Assembly: GCA_003599595.1 (NCBI GenBank)
Contig: QZIP01000031.1
Location: forward strand, 1-39,664
Length of the DNA: 39,664 nucleotides
Direction of reading: 5' to 3'
DNA from: Candidatus Parcubacteria bacterium
GTDB lineage: Bacteria > Patescibacteriota > Microgenomatia > Levybacterales > GWA1-39-11
Part shown: positions 9,026-16,678 of the stretch, in pieces
Layout of the letters: each line of letters begins with the position of its first letter
Position numbering within the stretch: position 1 is the stretch's first letter
Notes under the pieces: model-generated
Seen by the model: only the letters and a program-made list of their open reading frames with translations
The model's database searches: none
What the model was told of the DNA's origin: nothing
Position numbers and translations under genes: made by a program

Positions 9026-9994
9026 ATGAAAATACATCAGGATTTCCAATTAGCTCCCATTCTTTATTACAAAATCGGTGGCATTGTCAAATGTTTAATC
9101 GAAGCCCAAAGCTCGCAAGATTTAAAAGAAGCTTTGGAATTTATCAATAATCAAAAAATAAGCAAAGTTTTAGTTATTGGGACAGGCGCAAATATATTAA
9201 TGACGGATGAATATTTTGATGGGGTAGTGCTTAGAATGCTGCCGTCTCAAGAATCGCAAATAGAAGATATAGGACAGGGTTTGATAAAAGCTTATGCAGG
9301 GGAGAATTTGGATCAGGTTATAAAGTTTGCGTTTGATAATAGCTATAGAGGTCTTGAATGGGCGGGGGGACTTCCGGGAACTGTTGGCGCAGCAGTTCGT
9401 GGGAATGTAGGGGCATTTGGCGGGGAAATAAAAGAATTAATAGAAAGCGTTGAGGTTTTTGATTCAAAGGCAAAAAAGCTTGAACTTAAAAAACTCACAA
9501 AAGAAAATCTTAATTTTTCCTACAGAAACAGTTTGATCAAACAAAACAATAATTTAATTGTTGTATCAGTAGTTTTTAAACTTAAAAAAGCAAGCCCTGA
9601 AGATTTGGAAAACGCCAGGGAAAAATATTCAGAGTGTATAGAATACCGCAAAAAGAATCACCCTTTAAATTATCCCAATTCAGGATCTGTTTTTAAAAAT
9701 ATAGAAAAAAAAGAAGAAGTAGAAAAAGTTATTTATGTGTGGCCTGATATTAAAAATGATATAGAAACAAAATGGCATGGAAAAGTATCAATGGGCCACT
9801 GCATAAACCGCCTCGGTTTAGCTGGTTACAAGATTGGAGATGCTCAAATTTCCTACAAACATAACAATTTTATTGTTAATCTTGGTAATGCTAAATATTC
9901 AGATGTGATAAATATCATAGAAACAGTCCAGCAAAAATTCTCCACCACCTTCGGCTTCACGCCTGAGGTAGAAGTAGAAATCATAAAACCTTGA
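9026..9994 (+). CDS. murB: UDP-N-acetylenolpyruvoylglucosamine reductase (MurB)
   Basis: A 322-residue flavoprotein that reduces UDP-GlcNAc-enolpyruvate to UDP-MurNAc in peptidoglycan synthesis. Seen here: the FAD-binding part with VIGTGANILM and GLEWAGGLPGTVGAAV, the SYRNS motif, NSGSVFKN carrying the proton-donor Ser, and the C-terminal PEVEVEI with the catalytic Glu. A TTG start at 9002 would add eight residues, but the ATG at 9026 gives the normal MurB N-terminus. Cytoplasmic. No other mur or fts genes are adjacent, so it is isolated from the usual cell-wall cluster. Confidence 0.95.
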   Translation: MKIHQDFQLAPILYYKIGGIVKCLIEAQSSQDLKEALEFINNQKISKVLVIGTGANILMTDEYFDGVVLRMLPSQESQIEDIGQGLIKAYAGENLDQVIKFAFDNSYRGLEWAGGLPGTVGAAVRGNVGAFGGEIKELIESVEVFDSKAKKLELKKLTKENLNFSYRNSLIKQNNNLIVVSVVFKLKKASPEDLENAREKYSECIEYRKKNHPLNYPNSGSVFKNIEKKEEVEKVIYVWPDIKNDIETKWHGKVSMGHCINRLGLAGYKIGDAQISYKHNNFIVNLGNAKYSDVINIIETVQQKFSTTFGFTPEVEVEIIKP

Positions 9995-10019
9995 CGCCCC
10001 TAATTTAAATGTGTAATAT
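9991..10019 (+). promoter_or_regulatory. promoter of the 79-aa gene, probably leaderless
   Basis: TTGACG (9991-9996), 17 bases, TAATAT (10014-10019), then nine bases to the ATG at 10029. The -35 box overlaps the murB stop codon. The spacing predicts transcription starting within about three bases of the start codon. Confidence 0.5.
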
Positions 10020-10028
10020 TCAAGATTA

Positions 10029-10268
10029 ATGTCATCTTGTGAAAAGTTTAGCCTAATTCCCCGTCCTGGTAATATTGGTGAAACACCCTGGTGCATAGGA
10101 TATATTGAGACAAGAAGGGGAGTGACCCCAGTTGGAAATTATGCTGAAAAATGTCCCCGCGATTCTTCACTTTGTCAGTATGGCAATTCTAAAACAGCAG
10201 AAGAAATGTTTGGAAGAAGTGGTAAGGGAAAAAATGGCCATAACGGCCAGAACGTAAAAAGTAAATAG
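10029..10268 (+). CDS. small hypothetical protein with four cysteines
   Basis: A 79-residue protein I do not recognise. It contains PRPGNIGETPWCIGY, GVTPVGNY and a C-x6-C pair (KCPRDSSLC), and has a Gly/Lys/Asn-rich tail. No membrane segment. The balanced composition and a well-placed leaderless promoter argue that it is a real gene. The four cysteines could bind a metal. Separate transcription unit between murB and the VTT-domain gene. Confidence 0.5.
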   Translation: MSSCEKFSLIPRPGNIGETPWCIGYIETRRGVTPVGNYAEKCPRDSSLCQYGNSKTAEEMFGRSGKGKNGHNGQNVKSK

Positions 10269-10334
10269 TTTAAGTTTTATTGTTTTATTATAATTATATT
10301 TGCAAAACTTCAATGGTTTAAAACTCGTCCTACA

Positions 10335-10343
10335 TGATAAAAT
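10335..10343 (+). promoter_or_regulatory. extended -10 element of the VTT-domain gene
   Basis: TGA followed by TAAAAT (10338-10343) forms an extended -10 box ten bases before the ATG at 10354, a leaderless geometry. No clear -35 box is visible. The same TGATAAAAT sequence precedes the Nudix gene. Confidence 0.35.
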
Positions 10344-10353
10344 TCAATTTAAG

Positions 10354-11013
10354 ATGGACAATAGGCCAAAAAATTTAATACTTATAACATTACCCATTCT
10401 TTTACTTTTAATATTTTCTTTTATCCTTCAAGTCTTCATTATTTCAAACCCTGAATTGATAAATAAATTTTTGAACAATTTAGGTCTATATTTTGTCCTT
10501 GCTTACATAATTTTACAAACAATATTTATTATCCTTGCTCCTTTAAATGGAAGCCTTATACAAATTGCAGTTATTGGAATTTTAGGACCTGCATTAGGTT
10601 TAACATTGACATATCTGGTAGTTACTCCAGCATATTTAATCAATTTTTTTATTGCTAGAAAATATGGTAGACCCCTTGTTACAAAAATAGTTGGGAAAAC
10701 GGCATTAGCAAAATTTGATCACTTTGTGATAGACACAGGTTTTCCTGTTCTAATAATTTTAAGAACATTCCTGGGAAGTTATTTTGATTTTATTTCTTAT
10801 GCGTACGGCTTAACAACTATAAGGGTTAAAACATTTATTATTATTAATTTTATTTTTGGAATTCCCCATTCATTAATAGCCTACTTTGTCTATAGTAACA
10901 GCAACGATTTTTTTATAAGTGTAGTAACTGTTTCTATTATTTCTGGAATATTTTCAGCAATAGCAATCTTCCTAACACGCATTCTTAATAAAAGAAAACT
11001 TAAAAGAACCTAA
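10354..11013 (+). CDS. VTT-domain (DedA/TVP38/TMEM64-like) membrane protein
   Basis: A 219-residue integral membrane protein with about five or six hydrophobic segments. The central part carries VTT-family features: a re-entrant-like stretch with NGSLIQIAVIGILGPALG, ARKYGRP after the next helix, and a conserved Arg and Gly in LRTFLGSYFDF. Members work in lipid scrambling or transport and membrane homeostasis; the substrate cannot be told here. An upstream TTG at 10300 would add 18 residues, but a promoter-like element overlaps that stretch, so ATG 10354 is preferred. Basic C-terminus (KRKLKR). Confidence 0.75.
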   Translation: MDNRPKNLILITLPILLLLIFSFILQVFIISNPELINKFLNNLGLYFVLAYIILQTIFIILAPLNGSLIQIAVIGILGPALGLTLTYLVVTPAYLINFFIARKYGRPLVTKIVGKTALAKFDHFVIDTGFPVLIILRTFLGSYFDFISYAYGLTTIRVKTFIIINFIFGIPHSLIAYFVYSNSNDFFISVVTVSIISGIFSAIAIFLTRILNKRKLKRT

Positions 11014-11109
11014 TTGCACTTTATTCCATGCACTAGTGTAAGGAAAAATATATAACACATGATATATACGTAGTATATACTCTCTCCTTTTAACAATACT
11101 TCCAGAAAC

Positions 11110-11138
11110 TTAAGATTCTCTTTAGAATATGATAAAAT
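11110..11138 (+). promoter_or_regulatory. promoter of the Nudix gene, probably leaderless
   Basis: TTAAGA (11110-11115), 17 bases, and TAAAAT (11133-11138) with TGA directly before it (extended -10). The ATG at 11146 is seven bases further, at the expected transcription start. Confidence 0.5.
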
Positions 11139-11145
11139 TCAGAAT

Positions 11146-11535
11146 ATGGAAGAGAAGAAAACTTTTATTGGTATTCATGTCTTGGTAAAAAATGGAGATA
11201 AATATTTGGTTGTCTTAAGATCAGAAGATGATCCGGAAGATCCCAAGACTTGGGACTTACCAGGGGGTGGAGCCGTGGAGAGAGAACAGCCTTTGGAAGG
11301 GGCGGTAAGAGAGACACTTGAAGAAACGGGAATGATTGTAGCAGTAACAAAAATACTAAAACTTCACGGTGTTGAATATCACGGCCTGTGGACGCCGGAA
11401 GCAGTAGTAGAAGCAGAATTTATAGAAGGAGAGGTAAAATTAAGTCCGGAACACACTGAGTATAAATGGATTACCTGGCAGGAGCTGGTAGATATTGAAC
11501 CCAAAAGCCGCAACCTTAAGTACTTGTTTATGTAA
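11146..11535 (+). CDS. Nudix hydrolase
   Basis: A 129-residue single-domain protein. The complete Nudix box GGAVEREQ...REtLEETGM (residues about 43-65) fits G-x5-E-x7-RE-x2-EE-x-G, including the metal-binding Glu residues. The family hydrolyses nucleoside diphosphates linked to another group, such as oxidised or non-canonical nucleotides. The substrate is not predictable; the compact size resembles MutT-like or ADP-ribose pyrophosphatase-like members. Stand-alone gene with its own probable promoter and no Shine-Dalgarno sequence. Confidence 0.9.
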   Translation: MEEKKTFIGIHVLVKNGDKYLVVLRSEDDPEDPKTWDLPGGGAVEREQPLEGAVRETLEETGMIVAVTKILKLHGVEYHGLWTPEAVVEAEFIEGEVKLSPEHTEYKWITWQELVDIEPKSRNLKYLFM

Positions 11536-11683
11536 TATGACAAATTTCCAATTTCTTCAGAAATACATCAAGCTTCAAAAAGACATAATATTTTTCAAAA
11601 AAATAGCGGTCTTTTCTTTACATTTTCTTCCTCCTTTTTAACACTCTTTTCACACTGGAAAAATATGATGGCTTTATAAATCA

Positions 11684-12313
11684 ATGGAGCCAATGAATCA
11701 GTTTTTTTCTCAAATAAAAACACTTAGGGATTTATGTTTAATCCTGCAGGAGGTAAAAAAAGACATATTGCCTGTTCTCCAAAAAGATCTTGAAACTGCT
11801 GAGTTTTTAAAAGGAGCCATTATTGATTACAAATTAAGCTTGTATTTCTTTTTAAAATGGATAAAGGTTAATTTTAAACCTCAAAACATTTTATATCCTG
11901 CCTCAGGATTTGACCGCATACCCAAAATAGTCTTTGGCAAAAACAATGTTATTCACACCAGCATTGAAGACTTGCAGGATGGGGGCAAAAAATATTTCAA
12001 TCAACTGGGAGACGGAATAAAGATAGTAGCAGATAATCATAATCTCCCATTTGAATCTGAAATATTTGACTTAGTCCTTCTTTTAGACTCCACATTTGAG
12101 GCTATTGGAGAGTGCCGTGATGAAATTATAAGAGTTGCAACAAAAGGCGGAATAATTATTCTTACCAGAAATATTTTCCAAGAAGACAATGTAAAAGACA
12201 GGATAAGCCATTATCAGCAATCCAAACTCCTTAAAATCCTTCATCCGTCACTTGAAAATTATAAGAAGAAAAAGTCAAATGTAGAGTTTTTTGTATTTCA
12301 AAAATTCCATTAA
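11684..12313 (+). CDS. SAM-dependent methyltransferase-like protein
   Basis: A 209-residue protein. An N-terminal helical region (1-60) precedes a Rossmann-like core: ILYPASGFDRIPKI at the position of the SAM-binding loop, a later acidic stretch, LPFESEIFDLVLLLD at motif IV (the 'FDLV' strand), and GGIIILTRN as a late strand. This is the order of class I methyltransferases, but the glycine-rich loop is degenerate (PASG instead of GxGxG), so activity is uncertain. TATAAA at 11675-11680 lies only three bases before the first ATG, so translation may begin at the second ATG (11693). Confidence 0.6.
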   Translation: MEPMNQFFSQIKTLRDLCLILQEVKKDILPVLQKDLETAEFLKGAIIDYKLSLYFFLKWIKVNFKPQNILYPASGFDRIPKIVFGKNNVIHTSIEDLQDGGKKYFNQLGDGIKIVADNHNLPFESEIFDLVLLLDSTFEAIGECRDEIIRVATKGGIIILTRNIFQEDNVKDRISHYQQSKLLKILHPSLENYKKKKSNVEFFVFQKFH

Positions 12314-12365
12314 TTGATAATATGTAATTTTATGAATTCTCCGTGCCTCCGAGCAGGAGGACTGA

Positions 12366-12394
12366 TTGACAAGGGTCCCCAGATATGATCTGAT
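12366..12394 (+). promoter_or_regulatory. possible promoter of the 238-aa gene
   Basis: A consensus -35 box TTGACA (12366-12371) with TCTGAT at 17 bases (12389-12394). TATGAT lies nearby but at the wrong spacing. Just upstream a CCTCC-GAGCA-GGAGG hairpin (12347-12361) occurs. The ATG is at 12413. Confidence 0.35.
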
Positions 12395-12412
12395 AGTAGA
12401 TATGCACCAGAT

Positions 12413-13129
12413 ATGAATTATAGCAAAGAAGGAGACCCTACTACAACGGAGAGAGGGAGAGCAAAAAGAGCAGAGAGAGAAGGTCCACGAACTTCCTTTT
12501 ATTCTTGTACTCCTGCTCTTGCAACGGGTGAAAGAGAGTTTGCTAAACAAGTCCTGGAAGAACTGAGGATAAAAGAGGTTCTTGCAGGAGTTAATGAGAT
12601 GTTTGGGCTAGAAGGGTCTGTTGACTACATAGAATCTGAGGTGACTGTTAGAAGAAGAAATATTTACCTAAACAGAATCAAGTTTCTAGGATATTGTTTA
12701 AATCTTCCAAAGGAGACAGATAGATATACAAGGGGAGTAATATGCATAGGATTTGTTGAAGAAGTTGAAGATGTTGAAGATGTTATAGGTGGACAAGGTA
12801 GAGGTTTTGAAAGATTTGGAATTGCATATGTACCTCACGCAGACATTGATTATGCAATTTGGGAAATGATGACTTGTAATAATTTTCCTATCCCCAAAGT
12901 GTTATTTTTAACAAGAGAATCTGTTAAATCAGGCTTACTTAGTCCAAGAGAAATTGCCTTGGATGGCACAAGAAAAGAATCACTACTTGATGATGAGGAG
13001 TTTTTAGTCAGAGCAAGAGAAATGATAGATACTCATCTGCAAATAGCAAGAGTAGATCTTGGAACAAATCCTGATACGTGTAACAGGGCAGAAAGTCTTC
13101 TTCTTGTCCAGGGTGGAATGGGAAAATAA
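12413..13129 (+). CDS. hypothetical protein, unrecognised
   Basis: A 238-residue protein I cannot assign. The first 40 residues are low-complexity and charged (Thr/Glu/Arg), so the mature domain may begin near FYSCTPALATGEREFAKQ. Later sections look well folded: an alternating beta-strand stretch (GVICIGFVEEVEDVEDV), FGIAYVPHADIDYAIWEM, and a C-terminal helix with DLGTNPDTC. The charge pattern and lack of membrane segments suggest a cytoplasmic protein. Low-copy Cys and conserved-looking His/Asp (PHADID) could form a site, but no family motif is recognisable. It stands alone between the methyltransferase-like gene and a convergent membrane methyltransferase gene. Confidence 0.6.
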   Translation: MNYSKEGDPTTTERGRAKRAEREGPRTSFYSCTPALATGEREFAKQVLEELRIKEVLAGVNEMFGLEGSVDYIESEVTVRRRNIYLNRIKFLGYCLNLPKETDRYTRGVICIGFVEEVEDVEDVIGGQGRGFERFGIAYVPHADIDYAIWEMMTCNNFPIPKVLFLTRESVKSGLLSPREIALDGTRKESLLDDEEFLVRAREMIDTHLQIARVDLGTNPDTCNRAESLLLVQGGMGK

Positions 13130-13200
13130 AGTTTAGGAAACTAAATAAAAAATTTTATACTCCTCTACTCTATGTCGCACAATATAATATTAGAGCACAA

Positions 13201-13644
13201 TCAATAAATAAAAGGAATTAATCTGTATGTCCTTTTCTTGTAGAACGAATAATTCTTAAACTTCTGTTTAAGCAGTTTTTCCTCAAAATTTAATTTAATA
13301 ATTAAATCAATAAATAAAATTATGTATAAAATAAACCGCTCAACAGTAAAGATGTCAATTACTAGAGTTGCCATAGTTATAAGAATTGAGGAATACATTG
13401 GGTGCCGAATAAGTTTGTAGGGTCCTGAAGTCACAAGATGAGCTTTGTCAGCAGGCTCTGGTGACACGCTAAGCTTGCTAATTTTTTTAAATGTAAAAAA
13501 TGCCCACAAAAACAAAAATATTCCAAATAATTCCAGGACAAAAAGAATTGGATGTTTTGCCGTAAGAGAACCAGTTAAAATTATTAGTAGAATTGCCAAT
13601 AATTGAACACCAACTAAAATTGAAGGAAAACGATTTTCAGACAT
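13201..13644 (-). CDS. isoprenylcysteine/phospholipid methyltransferase-like membrane protein
   Basis: A 147-residue integral membrane protein with about four hydrophobic segments. It has the C-terminal signature of the ICMT/PEMT superfamily: VTSGPYKLIRHPMY (about 69-82), then a Glu-Glu motif in NFEEKLL and a Tyr/Arg-rich end. These residues bind SAM in the family. Bacterial members methylate lipids or other small hydrophobic substrates; the substrate here is unknown. Convergent with the 238-aa gene, with 71 bases between the stops. Confidence 0.8.
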   Translation of the reverse strand: MSENRFPSILVGVQLLAILLIILTGSLTAKHPILFVLELFGIFLFLWAFFTFKKISKLSVSPEPADKAHLVTSGPYKLIRHPMYSSILITMATLVIDIFTVERFILYIILFIDLIIKLNFEEKLLKQKFKNYSFYKKRTYRLIPFIY

Positions 13645-13675
13645 AATTAATTTTTAGATATTTAGATAACTATTT

Positions 13676-13760
13676 GTCATTGCGATCCCGATTTAATTGG
13701 AAGAAGCAATCTCTTGAGATCGCCACGATCTCCGTCAGCTGACGGATCACTCGAGATGAC
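13676..13760. repeat. dispersed palindromic repeat (GTCATTGCGA type)
   Basis: The element starts with GTCATTGCGATCC and ends with the near-complement (GGATCACTCGAGATGAC). Inside are GAAGCAATCTC/GAGATCGCC half-sites and a perfect 16-bp palindrome centred on CAGCTG (13731-13746). This matches the widespread GTCATTGCGAG...GCAATCTC family of dispersed bacterial repeats. It lies between two minus-strand genes. Confidence 0.6.
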
Positions 13761-13781
13761 AATCTTAACTTAACTTAAAAG

Positions 13782-14378
13782 TTATATATTAAAATATTTC
13801 TTTATTTTCTCTCTAAAACCCTCAAAATTTATATAAAGTTCGGTTTTGAATCCGAACTTTTTTGCTCCTTCAATATATTTTTCTCTGTCATCCCAAAACA
13901 AAATCTCGCCTTTTTTAATCTCCGGTAATTCCCTCATTACATGTTCAAAAAATTCTCTTTGTGGTTTCTTGTATCCAATAAAACTTGATACGAATATATT
14001 ATCAAAGACACTTTTAAAACCTAAATCATTAATCAAATACCTTGCTCTATACTTTTCTTGATTTGTACAAAGATAACATTTAATTCCTTGTGACCTAAGT
14101 TTTTTAATAACCTCAATAACTCTTAAATCTAAATCATTTCCTTGAAACCAATAAGTTAACAATTCCTCAAGAGATCTTTTCCACCCCCAAACACCTAAAT
14201 ATTTTTTGATCTCTTTTTTTAAATCCGCCTTGCCAACAACAATATAATCCCTAAATCTTGTATCAAAAAAAGGCTCAATTAAGTTTTCATCAATACCATA
14301 CTCTTTACTTAGTCTTTTACTAAACATCTCTCCAGTTAATAACATCCCATCTGCGTCAAATATTACTGCCTTAATCAT
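13782..14378 (-). CDS. HAD-family hydrolase
   Basis: A 198-residue HAD phosphatase. Motif I is FDADGMLL (residues 7-14), with the nucleophile Asp and the general acid Asp; motif II CTN provides the Thr; motif III the Lys of GYKKP; motif IV FWDDRE binds magnesium. The helical cap between motifs I and II marks subclass I, as in phosphoglycolate-phosphatase-like enzymes. The substrate is unknown, likely a small phosphate ester. Divergent from the Maf-like gene across a 170-base spacer with a TAAAAT box (14401-14396) on its strand. Confidence 0.85.
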   Translation of the reverse strand: MIKAVIFDADGMLLTGEMFSKRLSKEYGIDENLIEPFFDTRFRDYIVVGKADLKKEIKKYLGVWGWKRSLEELLTYWFQGNDLDLRVIEVIKKLRSQGIKCYLCTNQEKYRARYLINDLGFKSVFDNIFVSSFIGYKKPQREFFEHVMRELPEIKKGEILFWDDREKYIEGAKKFGFKTELYINFEGFREKIKKYFNI

Positions 14379-14491
14379 GTGAGAATTGGGATGGTATTTT
14401 AGTTCTAAAGACTTGTGATTCTTAAAGATAAAAATATATCCGCGTAACCAGGCTGAGCTTGATGAAATCTAAAAACTTTAACAACATCCCA

Positions 14492-14504
14492 ACAATATTA
14501 TTGT
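14492..14504. promoter_or_regulatory. operator-like palindrome between HAD and Maf genes
   Basis: ACAATA-T-TATTGT is a perfect dyad eight bases before the -35 box of the Maf-like gene. A second complementary pair, TTGGGATG near 14386 and CATCCCAA (14485-14492), spans most of the divergent spacer. The position would suit a regulator of both genes, but AT-rich palindromes can be chance. Confidence 0.3.
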
Positions 14505-14511
14505 ATCAGAT

Positions 14512-14540
14512 TTGGAAAAAAGCCACATTCATTATATAAT
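14512..14540 (+). promoter_or_regulatory. promoter of the Maf/GH18 pair, probably leaderless
   Basis: TTGGAA (14512-14517), 17 bases, TATAAT (14535-14540), and eight bases to the ATG at 14549. The transcription start should coincide with the start codon, and no ribosome binding site is visible. Confidence 0.6.
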
Positions 14541-14548
14541 TATCCCAA

Positions 14549-15139
14549 ATGCCTAAGCGTGTAATTTTGGCCTCTAAATCTCTTTCCAGAAAAACTATTT
14601 TTGATTCCTTTGGAATTCCTTATGAAATTATTCCAGCAGATATTGATGAGAAAGCAATTAAAGATGAAGATTTGAAAATAAAAGCAGAAAAAATCGCCCG
14701 TGCAAAAGCAGAAAAAATTGCAGAATCTGAAGAGGGAATTATTATATCAGCAGATCTTTTTGATTTGGTAGAGGACAAGGTTTTTGAGAAGCCAAAAGAC
14801 CTGGAAGAAGCAAAATATATGCTAAAATTTTTGTCAGGAAAAAAGGCAGCAGCCTTCACAGGCTTTTGCTATATGGATAAAGAAAATGAAATAGACTTTT
14901 CTACTTCAACCAAAACGGAGTATATTTTTAGGAATTTAGATGATGCAGAAATTGAAAAATATGTAAACACATTTCCGGTCACCAACTGGGCTGCAGGCTT
15001 TACTTTTCTTCATCCATATATGTTCACTTTAATTTCTTATATTAATGGTTCGCTTAACGGTCTAATTTATGCCCTTCCAACAGAAATATTAATTCCTCTG
15101 CTTACAAAATCAGGTCTAGAAATTTCACCTAAAAAATGA
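14549..15139 (+). CDS. Maf-like nucleotide pyrophosphatase
   Basis: A 196-residue protein of the Maf/HAM1 superfamily. It begins with VILASKSLSRKTIFDSFG, matching the family opening ASxSPRR; has IPADIDE; the ISAD segment (near 69) supplies the catalytic Asp; and EKPKDLEEAKYML matches the 'KP...A...L' block. Maf proteins hydrolyse modified or canonical nucleoside triphosphates and limit septum formation. The core SPRR is changed to SLSR, so substrate preference may differ from dTTP/UTPase Maf. The ATGA overlap with the next gene implies coupled translation. Confidence 0.8.
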   Translation: MPKRVILASKSLSRKTIFDSFGIPYEIIPADIDEKAIKDEDLKIKAEKIARAKAEKIAESEEGIIISADLFDLVEDKVFEKPKDLEEAKYMLKFLSGKKAAAFTGFCYMDKENEIDFSTSTKTEYIFRNLDDAEIEKYVNTFPVTNWAAGFTFLHPYMFTLISYINGSLNGLIYALPTEILIPLLTKSGLEISPKK

Positions 15140-16248
15140 ATAGGATAGCTATCATTCTTTTCTCAATTTTTATATTGTTTTTCTTCTCCGTCTGGCTAAA
15201 TTATTTTTCTAAAAACACCACTACCCTTCCCCAGAATATTTCAACAATATCTCAGGAAAATAAAACAGAATATTCCCCAACTCCTAAACCTGAAAAAGAA
15301 AACGTATTTTTATTTGTTCCGTATTGGACATTATCTAGTGGTTCAAGTCTGAAAGAATCTTACGGGAGTTTAATTTATTTTGGAATTTCAGCAAATGAAA
15401 AAGGTGTAAATAAAAATGAGGATGGATATAAAAATATCACAAGATTTAATAGTCAGTTTGAAAATGAAAAAAATAAATATTTAACACTGAGAATGTTAGA
15501 CTCTGAAGCAAACTCGAAAGTGCTAAAAGATAAAAAGATTCAAAATAAAATAATCATAGACTCTCTAACAATCGCAAAAGAAAATTCGTTTAGAGGGTTA
15601 GTTTTGGATTTTGAAACTCAGGGACTGCCATTTGAATCACTTATAAATAGAATTTCCAGTTTTTACAAACTGTTTTATATTCAAACAAAAAATGAAAATC
15701 TTGATTTTTTAATTACTGTTTATGGTGATAACTTCTACAGAATTAGACCATATGATATTAAGGAGCTTGCTAAAAATTCAGATAAAGTGCTTATTATGGC
15801 CTATGACTTTCATAAGGCCAAAGGAAATCCTGGACCCAATTTCCCCTTTTCTGCCAAAGAGACATATGGTTATGATTTTAAAACAATGATTGATGATTTT
15901 TTAAATCTTGTTCCAGAAGAAAAATTAGTTATTATTTTTGGCCTCTATGGTTATGATTGGAAAGTTGATGAAGATAATCAAGCAAAAGAAAGCGGTGAAG
16001 CTGTAAGTTTTAACAAAATTAAAGATAAGTTTTTAAGTAATTGTAAATATGAAAGTTGCTTGGTTAAAAGAGACATAAAGTCACTAGAAACAAAAATAAC
16101 TTATATAGATGAGAATTCCATTAATCATATCCTGTGGTTTGAAGATGTTTATTCTGTAGATAAAAAAAGAGAATTTATAAATGAAAAAAATATTAATCAA
16201 ATTGGTTATTGGGCATACTCTTATTTCCCGTTTGACACAGTAGAATAA
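15136..16248 (+). CDS. GH18-like secreted or anchored cell-wall hydrolase
   Basis: A 370-residue protein. Residues 1-23 form a signal/anchor helix; 25-55 a Ser/Thr/Pro-rich linker; the rest a TIM-barrel like family 18 glycosidases of the peptidoglycan-hydrolase type. Seen: FVPYWT at the first strand, GLVLDFE (154-160) with the catalytic Asp158/Glu160 of DxxDxDxE (the first two Asp are lost), IMAYDFH in the 'MxYD' position, and GLYGYDW. It probably acts outside the membrane on peptidoglycan or another N-acetylglucosamine polymer. It overlaps the Maf-like gene by four bases, pairing nucleotide housekeeping or division control with wall remodelling. Confidence 0.7.
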   Translation: MNRIAIILFSIFILFFFSVWLNYFSKNTTTLPQNISTISQENKTEYSPTPKPEKENVFLFVPYWTLSSGSSLKESYGSLIYFGISANEKGVNKNEDGYKNITRFNSQFENEKNKYLTLRMLDSEANSKVLKDKKIQNKIIIDSLTIAKENSFRGLVLDFETQGLPFESLINRISSFYKLFYIQTKNENLDFLITVYGDNFYRIRPYDIKELAKNSDKVLIMAYDFHKAKGNPGPNFPFSAKETYGYDFKTMIDDFLNLVPEEKLVIIFGLYGYDWKVDEDNQAKESGEAVSFNKIKDKFLSNCKYESCLVKRDIKSLETKITYIDENSINHILWFEDVYSVDKKREFINEKNINQIGYWAYSYFPFDTVE

Positions 16249-16384
16249 TTTTCTTTTTTTGTCTCCGCCCAAATTTTATTACTTCTTTCTTACATCCTTT
16301 TAGATTTTTCTTCAATCTCTCAGAATAACATTTATAATGCTTAAGAGATTATTATTCTAGGCAAAAAATCAAGTAGAAATCTAT

Positions 16385-16678
16385 ATGTCAACAAACAAAA
16401 GAGCATTAGAAACATTAGAGAAATTAATAGGAATTAAAAAAGATTTGAGGGAGTTGCTTGAACTACTTGAGATTTCAAAAATAATATTTAGAGAAAAAAT
16501 AGAAAGATACAAGAAGGATATTACTATAGCAAAGAATAGTGAAAAAATACAAGAAACAATGGCAGAAGCAGAAAAAATATATCAGGAGTATAGAATATTT
16601 TTAGAAATTATCAAAAAACATATAGAAAAGAAGCATAACAAATTATTAAAAGAAAAAAATATACATACATATGAATGA
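16385..16678 (+). CDS. small helical (coiled-coil) hypothetical protein
   Basis: A 97-residue, Lys/Glu/Ile-rich protein predicted to be almost wholly helical with heptad-like spacing; no signal peptide, Cys or known motif. TATAAT at 16333-16338 gives a plausible promoter with a leader of about 45 bases. Its end overlaps the next gene by eight bases, so it is probably co-translated with and functionally tied to the surface protein encoded there. Function unknown. Confidence 0.55.
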   Translation: MSTNKRALETLEKLIGIKKDLRELLELLEISKIIFREKIERYKKDITIAKNSEKIQETMAEAEKIYQEYRIFLEIIKKHIEKKHNKLLKEKNIHTYE

